The notes under the pieces are model-generated. The model was not told where the DNA came from, searched no databases, and was given only the letters and a program-made list of their open reading frames with translations. Positions 7,804-17,428 of a stretch of 64,000 bases of DNA are shown here, piece by piece. The stretch's first letter is position 1, and every line of letters begins with the position of its first letter. The DNA is taken from assembly GCA_905234795.1 (NCBI GenBank), contig CAJOIQ010000013.1, positions 1 to 64,000 on the forward strand. The letters run 5' to 3'. The translations under genes were made by a program, and so were the position numbers. The DNA is from an uncultured Bacteroidales bacterium (GTDB lineage: Bacteria > Bacteroidota > Bacteroidia > Bacteroidales > UBA932).

Positions 7804-9297
7804 ATGGATGTAGTAATCTGGTCGCGAATCCAATTTGCGATGACGGCCGCCTACCACTGGCTGTTTGTTCCGCTCACGCTGGGCCTCGCCTTGGTGATGG
7901 CGGTCATGGAAACCCTCTATGTGGTGAAGAAAGATTCGTTCTGGAAAAAGACCGCCCAGTTCTGGATCAAGCTCTTTGCCATCAATTTCGCCGTGGGCAT
8001 CGCCACCGGCATTATCCTGGAATTTGAGTTCGGCACCAACTGGAGCAATTACTCCTGGATGGTGGGGGACATGTTCGGCGCCCCGCTGGCCATCGAAGGC
8101 ATCCTGGCCTTCTTCATGGAGGCCACGTTCTTCGCCGTCATGTTCTTCGGCTGGGAAAAAGTCTCGCCCAAATTCCATCTGGCATCCACCTGGCTCACCG
8201 GCATCGGCGCCACCATATCGGCCTACTGGATCCTGGTGGCCAACGGCTGGATGCAGAATCCCGTGGGTACCACCTTCAATCCGGACACGGTGCGCAGCGA
8301 GATGGCGTCGGCCGCCGCTTTCTGGGAAGTGATTTCCAATCCCGTTGCGGTGAGCAAGTTCTGCCACTCCGTTACCAGCGGCTGGGTCACCGGCGGCATC
8401 TTCGTGGTGGGCGTAAGCGCCTGGTACCTGCTGAAGAACCGGCACAGCGTATTTGCCCGCAAGAGCCTGCTGGTAGGCGCCATCGTGGGCCTGGTGGGCA
8501 GCGGCGCGGTAATGCTGTCCGGAGATTCCTCAGGTGTGCATGCGGCCGAATACCAGCCCATGAAACTGGCTGCGGCCGAGGGCCTGCAGGACGGCGGGAA
8601 CGGGGTTCCGTTCACCATCGTCCCGGGCGTCAAAATCCCTAAGATGCTCTCTATCCTGGCCACGCACAAGATCGACGGTTTTGTGCCGGGCATCAACGAC
8701 ATCCTCAACGGTTACATCGACGACGACGGGAACCGGGTGCCGTCCGTGGCCGAAAAGATGGAGGTGGGCCGGAACGCGCTGGATGCGCTGGCCGTGTACC
8801 GACAGCTGAAAGACGTGGATCCCACCCTGGCCGCCGCTTCCCGGCAGATGCTGGAGGAGACCGTCCAGTATATGGGCTATGGGCATTTGGAGAAGCCCGA
8901 GGACATTGTTCCGCCCGTGGGAGTAGTGTTCTGGGCCTTCCGCTTCATGATCGGCCTGGGCATGCTCATCGCCCTGGTGCTGCTGCTCTCGCTCATCGCC
9001 GTGTGGAAAGACAAACTGGGCGCATGGAAGTGGCTGCTGTGGGCTGCCATCATCTGCATCCCGCTGGCCTACATCACCGGCCAGTGCGGATGGATTGTGG
9101 CCGAAGTCGGCCGTCAGCCCTGGACCATCCAGGGACTCCTCCCGGTTAACGTAGCCATCTCTTCTTTGAGTGCCGGTGCCGTCAAGACCACGTTCTTCGT
9201 ATTCCTGGCGGTATTTGCCCTTTTCCTGGCCATCGAGATCCGCATCATGCTGGGTGCTATTAAAAAGGGCCCCGAAGTTGAACCTTTAGATGCCTAA
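7804..9297 (+). CDS. cydA: Cytochrome bd ubiquinol/menaquinol oxidase subunit I
   Basis: Subunit I (497 residues) of the bd-type terminal oxidase in the inner membrane. It oxidises quinol and reduces O2 to water with haems b558, b595 and d, which gives anaerobes a high-affinity oxygen scavenger. Visible features include the N-terminal haem ligand in AYHW (His18), a second His in KFCHSVTSGW (about residue 185), multiple membrane helices, a quinol-binding Q-loop near GVPFTIVPGVKIPKML and the C-terminal GQCGWIVAEVGRQPW segment. The Q-loop is of moderate length. It sits in an operon with DUF4492 and cydB. Confidence 0.97.
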   Translation: MDVVIWSRIQFAMTAAYHWLFVPLTLGLALVMAVMETLYVVKKDSFWKKTAQFWIKLFAINFAVGIATGIILEFEFGTNWSNYSWMVGDMFGAPLAIEGILAFFMEATFFAVMFFGWEKVSPKFHLASTWLTGIGATISAYWILVANGWMQNPVGTTFNPDTVRSEMASAAAFWEVISNPVAVSKFCHSVTSGWVTGGIFVVGVSAWYLLKNRHSVFARKSLLVGAIVGLVGSGAVMLSGDSSGVHAAEYQPMKLAAAEGLQDGGNGVPFTIVPGVKIPKMLSILATHKIDGFVPGINDILNGYIDDDGNRVPSVAEKMEVGRNALDALAVYRQLKDVDPTLAAASRQMLEETVQYMGYGHLEKPEDIVPPVGVVFWAFRFMIGLGMLIALVLLLSLIAVWKDKLGAWKWLLWAAIICIPLAYITGQCGWIVAEVGRQPWTIQGLLPVNVAISSLSAGAVKTTFFVFLAVFALFLAIEIRIMLGAIKKGPEVEPLDA

Positions 9298-9300
9298 GCC

Positions 9301-10440
9301 ATGACCTACGAATTCTTACAGAACTATTGGTGGTGCCTCATTGCCCTGCTGGGCGGTTTGCTGGTAGCCTTGATGTTTGTACAGGGCGCCAACGCGCACC
9401 TGGGAAACCGTGCCCTGAGCGACGTTCAGAAACGCATGATCCTCAATTCCACCGGCCGCAAGTGGGAACTCACCTTCACCACGCTGGTCACTTTTGGCGG
9501 CGCGTTCTTCGCCTCTTTCCCGCTGTTCTACAGCACCAGCTTTGGCGGCGCCTACTGGGTATGGGTGCTGCTGCTCATCACCTTCGTGTTCCAGGCCGTG
9601 GCCTATGAATTCCAGAACAAGAAGGAGAATCTGCTGGGGGTGAAAGGATTCCGCATTGCCCTCATGGCCAACGGCGTCCTGGCTCCCTTCCTGGTGGGAA
9701 CAGCCGTGGGAACCTTCTTTACGGGGTCCGACTTCATGGTGAACAAACTGGCCATTGCCGATGCATCGGCCCCGGTCATCAGTACCTGGGGCAACGGCTG
9801 GCATGGTCTGGAAGCCCTCGGGCAGTACCATGCCGTCCTGCTGGGCTGCGCCGTCATGCTCCTGGCCGCTATCCTGGGAGCGCTTTATGTCCTGAACAAT
9901 GTGGAAGACGACCATATCCATGCCCAGATGCGGCGCTGCATCAAACTGGCCATCGCTCCCTTCCTGTTTTTCTTCCTCACCTGGACGGTGATCCTGCTGG
10001 TCCGTCAGGGCTATGCCGTCTCTCCGGACGGGGTGGTTTCCCTGGAGCCGTTCAAGTATTTGCACAACCTGCTGGCCATGCCGGCGGTGCTGGTGATGCT
10101 GCTGTCCGGTGTGGTACTGGTGCTGGTTTCCCTGTGGCTGGGCGCCTTTACCCAGTCCCGCAAGGGAATCTGGTTCGCCATGCCCGGAACCGTGCTGGTG
10201 GTAATGAGCGTGTTCTTCCTGGCCGGTTTCAACGGCACGGCCTACTATCCGTCCTGCACGCATCTGCAGAGCTCGCTCACCATCCGTAACAGTTCCTCCA
10301 GTCCCTTCACCCTGCAGGTGATGTCCTGGGTGTCCCTGTTAATCCCGTTTGTGGTGGCCTACATCGCCTATGCCTGGCATGCGATGGACAAGAAGAAGAT
10401 TACGGCCGAGGAAATAGAAGGGACGGGGCACAAGTACTAG
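9301..10440 (+). CDS. cydB: Cytochrome bd oxidase subunit II
   Basis: Subunit II (379 residues) pairs with CydA to form the bd oxidase. It is largely hydrophobic with about nine helices. Family signs are the start TYEFLQNYWWCLIALLGG, the segment FVQGANAH with GRKWELTFTTLVTFGGAFFASFP, and the C-terminal YPSCTHLQSSLTIRNSSSS near residue 320. It starts 3 nt after the cydA stop, and the operon ends here against the convergent queF gene (5 nt apart), leaving no room for a separate terminator. Confidence 0.96.
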   Translation: MTYEFLQNYWWCLIALLGGLLVALMFVQGANAHLGNRALSDVQKRMILNSTGRKWELTFTTLVTFGGAFFASFPLFYSTSFGGAYWVWVLLLITFVFQAVAYEFQNKKENLLGVKGFRIALMANGVLAPFLVGTAVGTFFTGSDFMVNKLAIADASAPVISTWGNGWHGLEALGQYHAVLLGCAVMLLAAILGALYVLNNVEDDHIHAQMRRCIKLAIAPFLFFFLTWTVILLVRQGYAVSPDGVVSLEPFKYLHNLLAMPAVLVMLLSGVVLVLVSLWLGAFTQSRKGIWFAMPGTVLVVMSVFFLAGFNGTAYYPSCTHLQSSLTIRNSSSSPFTLQVMSWVSLLIPFVVAYIAYAWHAMDKKKITAEEIEGTGHKY

Positions 10441-10445
10441 CGTCG

Positions 10446-10901
10446 CTATTCATGCTTGGCCAGTCTTTCCCAGGCCAGCTGCTCCCACTTGGTGCCGGGG
10501 CGGCCGTAATTGGCGTAGGGATAGATGGAAATACCGCCGCGGGGAGTGAAAAAGCCCGTGACCTCGATGTACTTGGGATCCATCAGCTTGACCAGGTCCT
10601 TCATGATGGTGTTCACGCAGTCCTCGTGGAAATCTCCGTGGCTGCGGAAGCTGAACAGATACAGCTTGAGGCTCTTGGACTCTACCATACGGATATCGGG
10701 AACGTAACTGATACGGATTTCGGCAAAGTCTGGCTGGCCGGTGATGGGGCACAGGGTGGTGAATTCCGGGCAGTTGAAACGCACCCAGTAGTCGTTTTCC
10801 TGATGCTGGTTTTCAAAGGTTTCCAGTACTTCGGGAGCATAGTCCTGGCTGTATTCGGCGTGTTTGCCCAGGGCTTTGAGGGATTTGGGATCGCGTGCCA
10901 T
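10446..10901 (-). CDS. queF: NADPH-dependent 7-cyano-7-deazaguanine reductase
   Basis: QueF reduces preQ0 to preQ1, the last step before queuosine precursor insertion into tRNA. The short (unimodular) form is about 150 residues. The catalytic Cys and Asp are seen in the segment [16 protein letters not shown], followed by [13 protein letters not shown] and HEDCVNTI, which are hallmarks of the T-fold family. I chose the ATG at 10899-10901 ([12 protein letters not shown]) because it begins 1 nt after the prfA stop; the longer frame would overlap prfA. Translation with prfA is probably coupled. Confidence 0.93.
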   Translation of the reverse strand: MARDPKSLKALGKHAEYSQDYAPEVLETFENQHQENDYWVRFNCPEFTTLCPITGQPDFAEIRISYVPDIRMVESKSLKLYLFSFRSHGDFHEDCVNTIMKDLVKLMDPKYIEVTGFFTPRGGISIYPYANYGRPGTKWEQLAWERLAKHE

Positions 10902-10902
10902 C

Positions 10903-11997
10903 TTATTCTTCTCCTGCTTCTTTAAGGCGTTCGGCATTTTCGGCAATCTGCAGCTGGTCGATGCACTCCTGGATATCTCCGTCCATGAAGACGGGCAGGT
11001 TGTACATGCTCCAGCCGATGCGATGGTCCGTCACACGGCCCTGCGGGTAATTGTAGGTGCGGATTTTGGCGCTGCGGTCTCCGGTGCTCACCATGGTCTT
11101 GCGCTTGGCGGCAATACCGTCCAGGTACTTCTGGTGCTCCATGTTGTACAGACGCGTACGGAGTTCCTCCATGGCGCGGTCCAGGTTCTTGAGCTGGGAA
11201 CGTTCTTCCTGGCACTGCACCACAATGCCGGAAGGGATGTGGGTGAGGCGGACGGCCGAATAGGTGGTGTTCACACCCTGGCCGCCGGGGCCCGATGCGC
11301 AGAAGAGGTCCTTGCGGATATCGGCCGGATTGAGCTCGATATCGAACTCGCCGGCTTCGGGAAACACGGCCACGGAAGCGGCCGATGTCTGGATGCGGCC
11401 CTGGGTCTCGGTCTGGGGTACACGCTGCACACGGTGCACGCCGGACTCGTATTTCATGACGCCGTACACGCCGTCGGTGCTGGAAGAGAGCTTGAACACA
11501 ATCTGCTTGTAGCCGCCAGCCGTACCGGGAGCCTGGTCGCTGATTTCCAGCTTCCAGCCCCTGCGCTCGGCAAAGTGCTGATACATGCGGAAGAGGTCTC
11601 CGGCAAAGATGGCGGCTTCGTCACCGCCGGTGCCGCCGCGGATTTCCACCATGGCGTTCTTGCTGTCGTCGGGATCGGCCGGAATGAGCAGGAGCTTGAT
11701 GTTCTGCTCCATCTCCGGAAGCTTGGGTTCGATTTCGGCAATCTCGTCCTTGGCCATCTCCTTGAGGTCCTCGTCCTTCTCGTTCATCAGGATGTCCTTG
11801 GCCTGCGCCAGTTCGTCCACCAGCCTCTTGTATTCCAGGCCGGCGGCGATGATGGGCTGCAGTTCCTTGTAGTCCTTGTTCAGCTGGACAAACTTCTTCA
11901 TGTCCGCTATCACAGCGGGGTCGGCCAGTTGCTCTTCCAGCTTCTTGTATTTGTCCTGAAGGCTAAGCACCTTCTCCAACAGCGTGTTCTCTGCCAT
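10903..11997 (-). CDS. prfA: Peptide chain release factor 1
   Basis: RF1 (364 residues) reads UAG and UAA stop codons and triggers peptide release. The GGQ catalytic loop is present as [17 protein letters not shown] (about residues 229-245), with the codon-recognition region before it and an N-terminal coiled-coil domain ([24 protein letters not shown]). The length is normal. It shares a transcript with queF downstream. Its promoter box TATCTTTG (12018-12025) is back to back with that of the flavodoxin gene. Confidence 0.97.
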   Translation of the reverse strand: MAENTLLEKVLSLQDKYKKLEEQLADPAVIADMKKFVQLNKDYKELQPIIAAGLEYKRLVDELAQAKDILMNEKDEDLKEMAKDEIAEIEPKLPEMEQNIKLLLIPADPDDSKNAMVEIRGGTGGDEAAIFAGDLFRMYQHFAERRGWKLEISDQAPGTAGGYKQIVFKLSSSTDGVYGVMKYESGVHRVQRVPQTETQGRIQTSAASVAVFPEAGEFDIELNPADIRKDLFCASGPGGQGVNTTYSAVRLTHIPSGIVVQCQEERSQLKNLDRAMEELRTRLYNMEHQKYLDGIAAKRKTMVSTGDRSAKIRTYNYPQGRVTDHRIGWSMYNLPVFMDGDIQECIDQLQIAENAERLKEAGEE

Positions 11998-12017
11998 ATA
12001 TAATTGATTTTAGCCTA

Positions 12018-12044
12018 CAAAGATACGAAAAATTTGTATCTTAG
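12018..12044. promoter_or_regulatory. Divergent promoters, prfA and flavodoxin
   Basis: CAAAGATA at 12018-12025 is TATCTTTG on the minus strand, a perfect -7 box for prfA. TATCTTAG at 12037-12044 on the plus strand is a one-mismatch box for the flavodoxin gene. The two lie in an inverted repeat (AAGATAC / GTATCTT), so the boxes occupy one short symmetric site and the polymerases probably compete. Confidence 0.6.
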
Positions 12045-12060
12045 CGGAAATTATCCTCGT

Positions 12061-12852
12061 ATGAAAAGAATCATGACCCTCGCTGCCGTATTGCTGGCCG
12101 TCTCCTGCGCACAGAATAAGCCGAAGAAAGCCCTTGTCCTTTATTATTCCCAGAACGGTACCACCAAGGTGGTGGCCTATGCCATCGCCCAGGCCCTGGA
12201 CGCCGACGTGGAGGAAGTCGTTGCCGTGAATCCCTACGACGGAGACTTCGGCGCCACCATCGCCCGCTGGCGGGAAGAACTGGAGAAAGGAGTAAAGGCC
12301 GAGATCGAACCCGTCAAGGCCGATATCGGCGCCTACGACGTCATTTTCCTGGGTTATCCCATCTGGGGAGGCATCTATGCCCCGCCCGTGGAGACGCTCC
12401 TGAACACCATCGACCTTACCGGTAAGAAAGTGGTTCCCTTCTGCACCTTCGGCAGCGGCGGACTGGATTCTTCCACCAAGGCACTTCAGGAGAAGCTGCC
12501 CGGTGTCGAAATCCTTCCCGGCTATGGCGTTCGCGCTGCCCGTGTGGATGCCATCCCCGCCGAGGTTGACCGCTTCCTCAAAGAGAGTGGCTTCATCGCC
12601 GGAGAATACAGCAAGCCCGCCCCGTTTGGGGAGGCACACGCCGTGAGTGAGGAGGAATCGGCCATCTTTGACGCGGCTGTGGGAGAGTATCCCATGATTC
12701 ACGCCAAAGCTGCCGAAGTGGCCGCCCGCAACGTGGAAGGCGGCGTAGAATACTTCTTCACCGCCAACAACGTGGACAATCCCGGCTCCATCAAGGTGTA
12801 TGTCCTGGTGGAAGACGGCAAAGCCCCGGTGTTCACTCAAGTGCTGCGGTAG
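12061..12852 (+). CDS. Flavodoxin-fold lipoprotein
   Basis: A secreted protein with a lipoprotein signal (MKRIMTLAAVLLAVSCAQ, acylated Cys about residue 16) and a flavodoxin-like domain that should bind FMN. The phosphate loop is YSQNGTTK (about residues 30-37), with GYPIWGGIYAPPV and FCTFGSGG around the isoalloxazine site. About 80 extra residues after the flavodoxin fold (from KPAPFGEAHAVSE to the end) have no match I recognise. The start is set by the ATG at 12061, since the longer frame lacks a signal peptide and overlaps the promoter. The redox partner is unknown. Confidence 0.85.
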   Translation: MKRIMTLAAVLLAVSCAQNKPKKALVLYYSQNGTTKVVAYAIAQALDADVEEVVAVNPYDGDFGATIARWREELEKGVKAEIEPVKADIGAYDVIFLGYPIWGGIYAPPVETLLNTIDLTGKKVVPFCTFGSGGLDSSTKALQEKLPGVEILPGYGVRAARVDAIPAEVDRFLKESGFIAGEYSKPAPFGEAHAVSEEESAIFDAAVGEYPMIHAKAAEVAARNVEGGVEYFFTANNVDNPGSIKVYVLVEDGKAPVFTQVLR

Positions 12853-12868
12853 CTCGCACTGGCCGTAA

Positions 12869-12948
12869 CTGGTTGATAAATAGATAGTTAAATTTTTCTC
12901 TTGATACCAAACGGGATCAAGAGAAAAAATTAATATACTGATAACCAG
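12869..12948. terminator. Bidirectional terminator between flavodoxin gene and fabF
   Basis: TTTTTCTCTTGAT (12893-12905) pairs perfectly with ATCAAGAGAAAAA (12916-12928), with CC/GG pairing inside the loop. The A and T ends give a U-tract in both directions, which suits the two convergent genes. An outer CTGGTT/AACCAG pair (12869-12874, 12943-12948) extends the symmetry. Confidence 0.85.
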
Positions 12949-12964
12949 CTGTTTAGCGCAGGGG

Positions 12965-14221
12965 CTATCCTTTGTACGGCCGGAAGGCCACGCAGGCGTT
13001 GTGGCCGCCGAAGCCGAAGGAGTTGGACAGGCCCAGGGTGAGGTTGGTCTTTACGGCTACGTTGGGCGTGTAGTCCAGGTCCAGTTCCGGGTCCGGGGCA
13101 TCCAGATTGATGGTGGGAGGGCAGATGCCGTCCTTCAGGGCCAGGATGGTGGCAATGGCCTCGGCTGCGCCGGCTGCGCCAAACATGTGGCCGGTCATGG
13201 ACTTGGTGGAGGAGATGTGGGCTTTGTAGGCAAAGTCTCCCAGGGCGGTCTTGCAGGCCAGGGTCTCGGCCAGGTCGTTCAGATGCGTGCCTGTTCCGTG
13301 TGCATTGATATAAAGGTTGTCCTTGGCGGGGTCGAAGCCGGCTTCGGAGAGAGCATCCTTGATGGACTGCGCCTGAGTGGAGGCGTCCGGACGGGGAGCC
13401 GTGGCGTGGTAGGCGTCGCAGGTGTTGCCGTAGCCTACGATTTCACCGTAGATGGTGGCGCCGCGCTGCAGGGCGTGCTCCAGGGATTCCAGGATGATGA
13501 CGGCGGCGCCGTCTCCCATCACGAAGCCCTGCCTGTTGGCGTTGAAGGGGAGGGATGAGTACTTGGGATCCGTGGCGCGGGTAAGGGCCTTGGCGTTGTA
13601 GAATCCCGCTACGCCGATGGGAATAGAGGCGTGCTCGGCTCCTCCGGCGATGATGGCATCGGCATACCCATGACGAACGGCACGGAAAGCTTCACCAATG
13701 CAGTGGGAAGAGGTGGCGCAGGCCGTCACAATGTCCAGGCACGGGCCCTTGGCCTGGTGCTTGATGGCAATGTGGCCGGCGGCGATGTTGGAAATCATGG
13801 TGGCGATGAACAGCGGGGAAATCCATTTTCCGGTGGGATCCTCGATCATCTTCTTGGTTTCGCGGAACTGAACCTCAAAACCGCCGATGCCGGAGCCCAC
13901 ATAGACGCCCAGACGGAAAGGGTCGATATTGCTGCCTTCACCTTCCGTAACCAGACCGCTCTGCTGCATGGCCTGCCAGGCGGCGGCCATGGCATACAGG
14001 GTGAAATTGTCCTGCTTGCGGACGAAGGGTTTGTCCATACCGAACTGCTCGGCGTCAAAGTCCTTCACTTTGCCGGCAAAGGTAACGGGCATATCCTTGA
14101 ATTCTTCTACATAGTCAATTCCACAGTAGCCGTTGCACAGGTTATTCCAGAACGTTTTAACATCCTGACCCACGCAGGAGATAACCCCCATGCCGGTAAT
14201 AACCACTCTCTTAGGTTCCAT
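12965..14221 (-). CDS. fabF: 3-oxoacyl-ACP synthase II
   Basis: Beta-ketoacyl-ACP synthase II (418 residues) extends fatty acyl chains by condensing acyl-ACP with malonyl-ACP. The active-site Cys lies in IVTACATSSHC, and the two His residues in NAHGTGTHLND and TKSMTGHMFGAAGA complete the Cys-His-His triad. The start MEPKRVVITGMGVISC (ATG at 14219-14221) is preferred over the 7-residue longer frame, which does not fit the family N-terminus. A -7 box TATCTTTG lies 31 nt upstream (14252-14259). No acpP gene is adjacent in this window. Confidence 0.95.
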   Translation of the reverse strand: MEPKRVVITGMGVISCVGQDVKTFWNNLCNGYCGIDYVEEFKDMPVTFAGKVKDFDAEQFGMDKPFVRKQDNFTLYAMAAAWQAMQQSGLVTEGEGSNIDPFRLGVYVGSGIGGFEVQFRETKKMIEDPTGKWISPLFIATMISNIAAGHIAIKHQAKGPCLDIVTACATSSHCIGEAFRAVRHGYADAIIAGGAEHASIPIGVAGFYNAKALTRATDPKYSSLPFNANRQGFVMGDGAAVIILESLEHALQRGATIYGEIVGYGNTCDAYHATAPRPDASTQAQSIKDALSEAGFDPAKDNLYINAHGTGTHLNDLAETLACKTALGDFAYKAHISSTKSMTGHMFGAAGAAEAIATILALKDGICPPTINLDAPDPELDLDYTPNVAVKTNLTLGLSNSFGFGGHNACVAFRPYKG

Positions 14222-14251
14222 ATAATATTCTGTGTGTTTCAATTAAGTCTG

Positions 14252-14259
14252 CAAAGATA
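14252..14259 (-). promoter_or_regulatory. -7 box for fabF
   Basis: CAAAGATA on the plus strand reads TATCTTTG on the minus strand, a perfect TAnnTTTG box about 31 nt before the fabF ATG. I see no good -33 TTTG at the right spacing. Confidence 0.55.
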
Positions 14260-14311
14260 GTGATTTTTACGCAAATAATGATTAACTTCGCATGATAGAT
14301 TGAGTATTGGT

Positions 14312-15121
14312 ATGCGCACCACGGAACAATCGTCCCATTATGACCATCTGGACACCATGTCCACGCGGGAAATCCTGGAGGGTATCAACGCCGAGGACCG
14401 TCTGGTTCCCGTTGCGGTGGCCCAGGTCATTCCTGCCATAGAAAAGCTGGTGGACGGTATTGTGGAGCGTGTTTCCCGTGGAGGCCGAATCTTCTATCTG
14501 GGAGCCGGCACGTCGGGCCGTTTGGGCATTGTGGATGCCTCGGAGATTCCTCCTACTTATGGTGTAAAAGACTTGTTCATCGGCCTCATAGCCGGTGGTG
14601 ACAGCGCCATCCGCACCGCAGTGGAAGGGGCCGAGGACGACTGGGAGCAGGGATGGCTGGACCTCCAGCCTTATCATCCCTGTGAGGCCGATACCCTGGT
14701 GGGAATTACCGCTTCCGGCGGCGCACCCTATGTAGTGGGCGCTCTCAGGAAAGCCCGGGAAGCCGGCATGCTCACCGGCGTTGTCACCAACAATGCGCAA
14801 AGCCTGTCCACAGAAGCCGCTCAGGTGCCCATGGTGGCCACGGTGGGGCCGGAGTTCGTGACGGGCAGCACCCGTATGAAGTCGGGAACATCGGCCAAAC
14901 TCATCCTGAACATGATTTCCACCTCGGTCATGATCCGGCTGGGCCATGTGAGGGGCAACAAGATGGTGGACATGCAGCTCACCAACCAGAAACTGGTGGA
15001 TCGCGGAACCCGAATGATAATGGAAGGAACCGGCATCACGGACTATGAAAAGGCCAGGGGCCTTCTGCTCCGTTACGGTCAGGTGCGCCTGGCGGTAGAT
15101 GCCTTCCTTAAAGGAGAATAG
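14312..15121 (+). CDS. murQ: N-acetylmuramic acid 6-phosphate etherase
   Basis: MurQ cleaves the lactyl ether of MurNAc-6-phosphate to GlcNAc-6-phosphate, a step of peptidoglycan recycling. It has a SIS sugar-isomerase fold: GRIFYLGAGTSGRLGIVDASE (about residues 60-80) is the phosphosugar-binding loop, and ITASGGAPYVVGAL and GSTRMKSGTSAK carry further conserved residues. The length (269 residues) is normal. The ATG at 14312 gives the family start MRTTEQSSHYDHLD. Its neighbour fabF is divergent. The next gene (DUF4293) follows by 3 nt. Confidence 0.93.
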   Translation: MRTTEQSSHYDHLDTMSTREILEGINAEDRLVPVAVAQVIPAIEKLVDGIVERVSRGGRIFYLGAGTSGRLGIVDASEIPPTYGVKDLFIGLIAGGDSAIRTAVEGAEDDWEQGWLDLQPYHPCEADTLVGITASGGAPYVVGALRKAREAGMLTGVVTNNAQSLSTEAAQVPMVATVGPEFVTGSTRMKSGTSAKLILNMISTSVMIRLGHVRGNKMVDMQLTNQKLVDRGTRMIMEGTGITDYEKARGLLLRYGQVRLAVDAFLKGE

Positions 15122-15124
15122 ACT

Positions 15125-15556
15125 ATGTGGCAGAGACAACAGACGCTTTACCTGTTAATATCGGCGGCGCTGGTTATTACCATGTGCTTTGGAACGGCAT
15201 ACCGTGTGGCCGACCCCGACGGTATGGTGAGCGTAAGCTACTGGCAGCTTCAAAAGCCTTACTTCGGCATCCTGCTGGGCATCCTTACCGGCATGGTGCT
15301 GCTGGCCCTGGTTACGTTCAAGTCCCTCATCCTCCAGATGCGGCTCTCCAGCCTGGGAGGCATCACGGCCCTGGGCATGCAGGCCTGGCTGGCATGGATG
15401 TACTTCACATTTGAAGGCCCGGTATTCAGCATTACGGCCATCCTTCCGCTGGTCATCTGTGTGTGCAACTTCCTGGCGGCCCGCGGCTGTTTCCAGGACC
15501 AGCTCATGGTAGAGAGCGCCCAGCGACTTAGAAACAGAAGAAAAAAACATAATTGA
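15125..15556 (+). CDS. DUF4293 membrane protein
   Basis: A 143-residue protein with four hydrophobic segments (about residues 8-26, 46-66, 76-94 and 98-118). It starts WQRQQTLYLLISAALVITMCF, which is the usual opening of the Bacteroidetes-specific DUF4293 family; function unknown. The C-terminus is basic (RLRNRRKKHN) and should face the cytoplasm. It lies 3 nt after murQ and 8 nt before the nucleotidyltransferase gene, so it is probably part of one transcript. Confidence 0.85.
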   Translation: MWQRQQTLYLLISAALVITMCFGTAYRVADPDGMVSVSYWQLQKPYFGILLGILTGMVLLALVTFKSLILQMRLSSLGGITALGMQAWLAWMYFTFEGPVFSITAILPLVICVCNFLAARGCFQDQLMVESAQRLRNRRKKHN

Positions 15557-15564
15557 ACCTTACT

Positions 15565-16503
15565 ATGAAACCTACTTTACTTGTTCTTGCTGCCGGAATG
15601 GGCAGCCGTTATGGCGGACTCAAACAGATGGACGGCCTTGGCCCCAACGGGGAAACCATCATCGACTATTCCATCCACGACGCCGTGGAAGCCGGCTTCG
15701 GCAAGGTGGTCTACATTGTACGCGAATTCTTCAAGGGAGACATGGAGGCGCGTGTGAAAGAGAAATATGCCGGAGTGAAAACCGTCGACGGCAAGCCGCT
15801 GGAGTTTGTTTTCGTCACGCAGGAACTGGACAAGATTCCCGCTCCGTTCACTGTGCCCGAGGACCGCGTAAAGCCCTGGGGTACCGCGCACGCCGTGCTC
15901 ATGGCCAGGAACGTGATCAAGGAACCCTTCGCCGTCATCAACGGAGATGACTTCTATGGCAAGGAATCCTTCAAAATCCTGGGAGACTGGTGCCGTGCAC
16001 ACGAGAATACCAAAGGGGAGTACTGCATTGTGGGCTTCCAGCTGGAGAACACCCTCAGCGAGAACGGAAGCGTCTCCCGCGGCATCTGCTCCTATGACGC
16101 CAAGGGCAACCTGACCGACGTCACCGAACATCTGGAAATTGCCAAAGAGGCCGACGGAAAGGTGTACGGCAACAATTCCGTCACCGGAGAGAACCATGTA
16201 GAGCTGGCTTCCAAGGCCCTGTGCTCCATGAATATGTGGGGCTTTACGCCGGACTATTTCGCCAAGAGCGAAAAACTGTTTTCGGCTTTCCTGGAGAAAC
16301 ATATCCAGGAGCCTAAAAAGGAGTTCTACATCCCTTATGCCGTGGACGTGATCGTAAAAGGCGGAGAAGGCAGCTGCGAGGTCCTTTCCACGCCGTCCCG
16401 CTGGTTTGGCGTAACGTTTAAGGAAGACCGTCCCGCCGTGGTGGCCAAATTTGCCGAGCTTGTGGCCAAAGGCGTTTATCCCAGTCCTTTATACAGCAAG
16501 TAA
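15565..16503 (+). CDS. Sugar-phosphate nucleotidyltransferase family protein
   Basis: A 312-residue protein of the NTP_transferase (GT-A like) fold that joins a sugar phosphate to a nucleotide. The NTP-binding loop is LAAGMGSRYGGLKQMDGLG (about residues 7-25), and the metal/product site is INGDDFYG (about residues 130-137). It lacks the left-handed helix tail of bifunctional GlmU-type enzymes. The specific sugar and nucleotide cannot be told. The stop codon overlaps the ATG of the CPBP protease gene (TAATG). Confidence 0.82.
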   Translation: MKPTLLVLAAGMGSRYGGLKQMDGLGPNGETIIDYSIHDAVEAGFGKVVYIVREFFKGDMEARVKEKYAGVKTVDGKPLEFVFVTQELDKIPAPFTVPEDRVKPWGTAHAVLMARNVIKEPFAVINGDDFYGKESFKILGDWCRAHENTKGEYCIVGFQLENTLSENGSVSRGICSYDAKGNLTDVTEHLEIAKEADGKVYGNNSVTGENHVELASKALCSMNMWGFTPDYFAKSEKLFSAFLEKHIQEPKKEFYIPYAVDVIVKGGEGSCEVLSTPSRWFGVTFKEDRPAVVAKFAELVAKGVYPSPLYSK

Positions 16504-17426
16504 TGAAAGTTTTTGCCAGAAAAGTAAACAATTGGGACCTCTTTGCCAACCACGCCTGGTATGTGCCGGGCGTGGGCGGCATGTTCGCCCTGCTGGGCTG
16601 GTTCCTGGTAGGAAATCTCCTGGGCAGTATGGTGATGGGCATCTTCGGCCTTTTCCTGCCCGCCGATGTACTCCTGAAGTACAGCATGCTGGTGGTATAC
16701 CCGCTGTCCTTCATGCCGGCCATGGTCTATGCCGCCCACAAGAGCCAGCGGAACAGCCTCTTCGAGACCGGTTACAAGCTAAACAGCAATCACTTCGGCC
16801 CCTTCAAAGGATGGCAGCTGGCCCTCATTACCGTGGCGCTCACCTTTGCCACCATGGTTGCGGCCGACCTTCCCAATTACCTCAATTACAAGTTCACGGA
16901 TTCCATCCCGGTGCTCCGCCGTTTCTATGACGCTTTTATGGAAGTCATGGGCAATTTGATGGGCGGTCCTTTCTGGAGCACGTTCCTGGTGGCCGCCATC
17001 TTTGCACCCATTTTTGAGGAATGGCTGTGCCGGGGCATGGTACTGCGTGGATTACTCACCAAGATGAAACCCGGCTGGGCCATTGTGGTGAGCGCCCTGT
17101 TCTTCGCTCTCATCCACATGAATCCCTGGCAGGCCCTCAACGCCTTTATCATCGGCGTTATCATGGGATACGTCTACTACAAGACCGGTTCCCTGTGGCT
17201 CACCATGCTCATCCACTTTGTGAACAACGGCAGCTCCGTGGTGCTGACCCAGTTCGCTTCCCTTGAGGAGACCTCGTACTGGATTGAACTGATGGACCGC
17301 AGCACCTATGTGGTGGTTTACGTGTTGGGTGTGGCGGCGCTGGCTGCCTGTATCTGGGCGTTCAAGCGCATTCCGCTCCAGCAGGAGCGCGGCAACGTGG
17401 ATACCGTGGAACTCAAGGCCGACTGA
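16503..17426 (+). CDS. CPBP family intramembrane metalloprotease
   Basis: A 307-residue membrane protein of the CAAX-protease/bacteriocin-processing (ABI, CPBP) family. About eight hydrophobic segments are present. The catalytic motifs are FEEWLCRGMVLRG (EExxxR, about residues 177-189), FFALIHMNPWQA (HxxxN, near residue 205) and LIHFVNNGSS (about residue 240). The substrate is unknown. It starts inside the stop of the nucleotidyltransferase gene and is 2 nt before the DivIC-like gene, so the three are translationally linked. Confidence 0.9.
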   Translation: MKVFARKVNNWDLFANHAWYVPGVGGMFALLGWFLVGNLLGSMVMGIFGLFLPADVLLKYSMLVVYPLSFMPAMVYAAHKSQRNSLFETGYKLNSNHFGPFKGWQLALITVALTFATMVAADLPNYLNYKFTDSIPVLRRFYDAFMEVMGNLMGGPFWSTFLVAAIFAPIFEEWLCRGMVLRGLLTKMKPGWAIVVSALFFALIHMNPWQALNAFIIGVIMGYVYYKTGSLWLTMLIHFVNNGSSVVLTQFASLEETSYWIELMDRSTYVVVYVLGVAALAACIWAFKRIPLQQERGNVDTVELKAD

Positions 17427-17428
17427 CG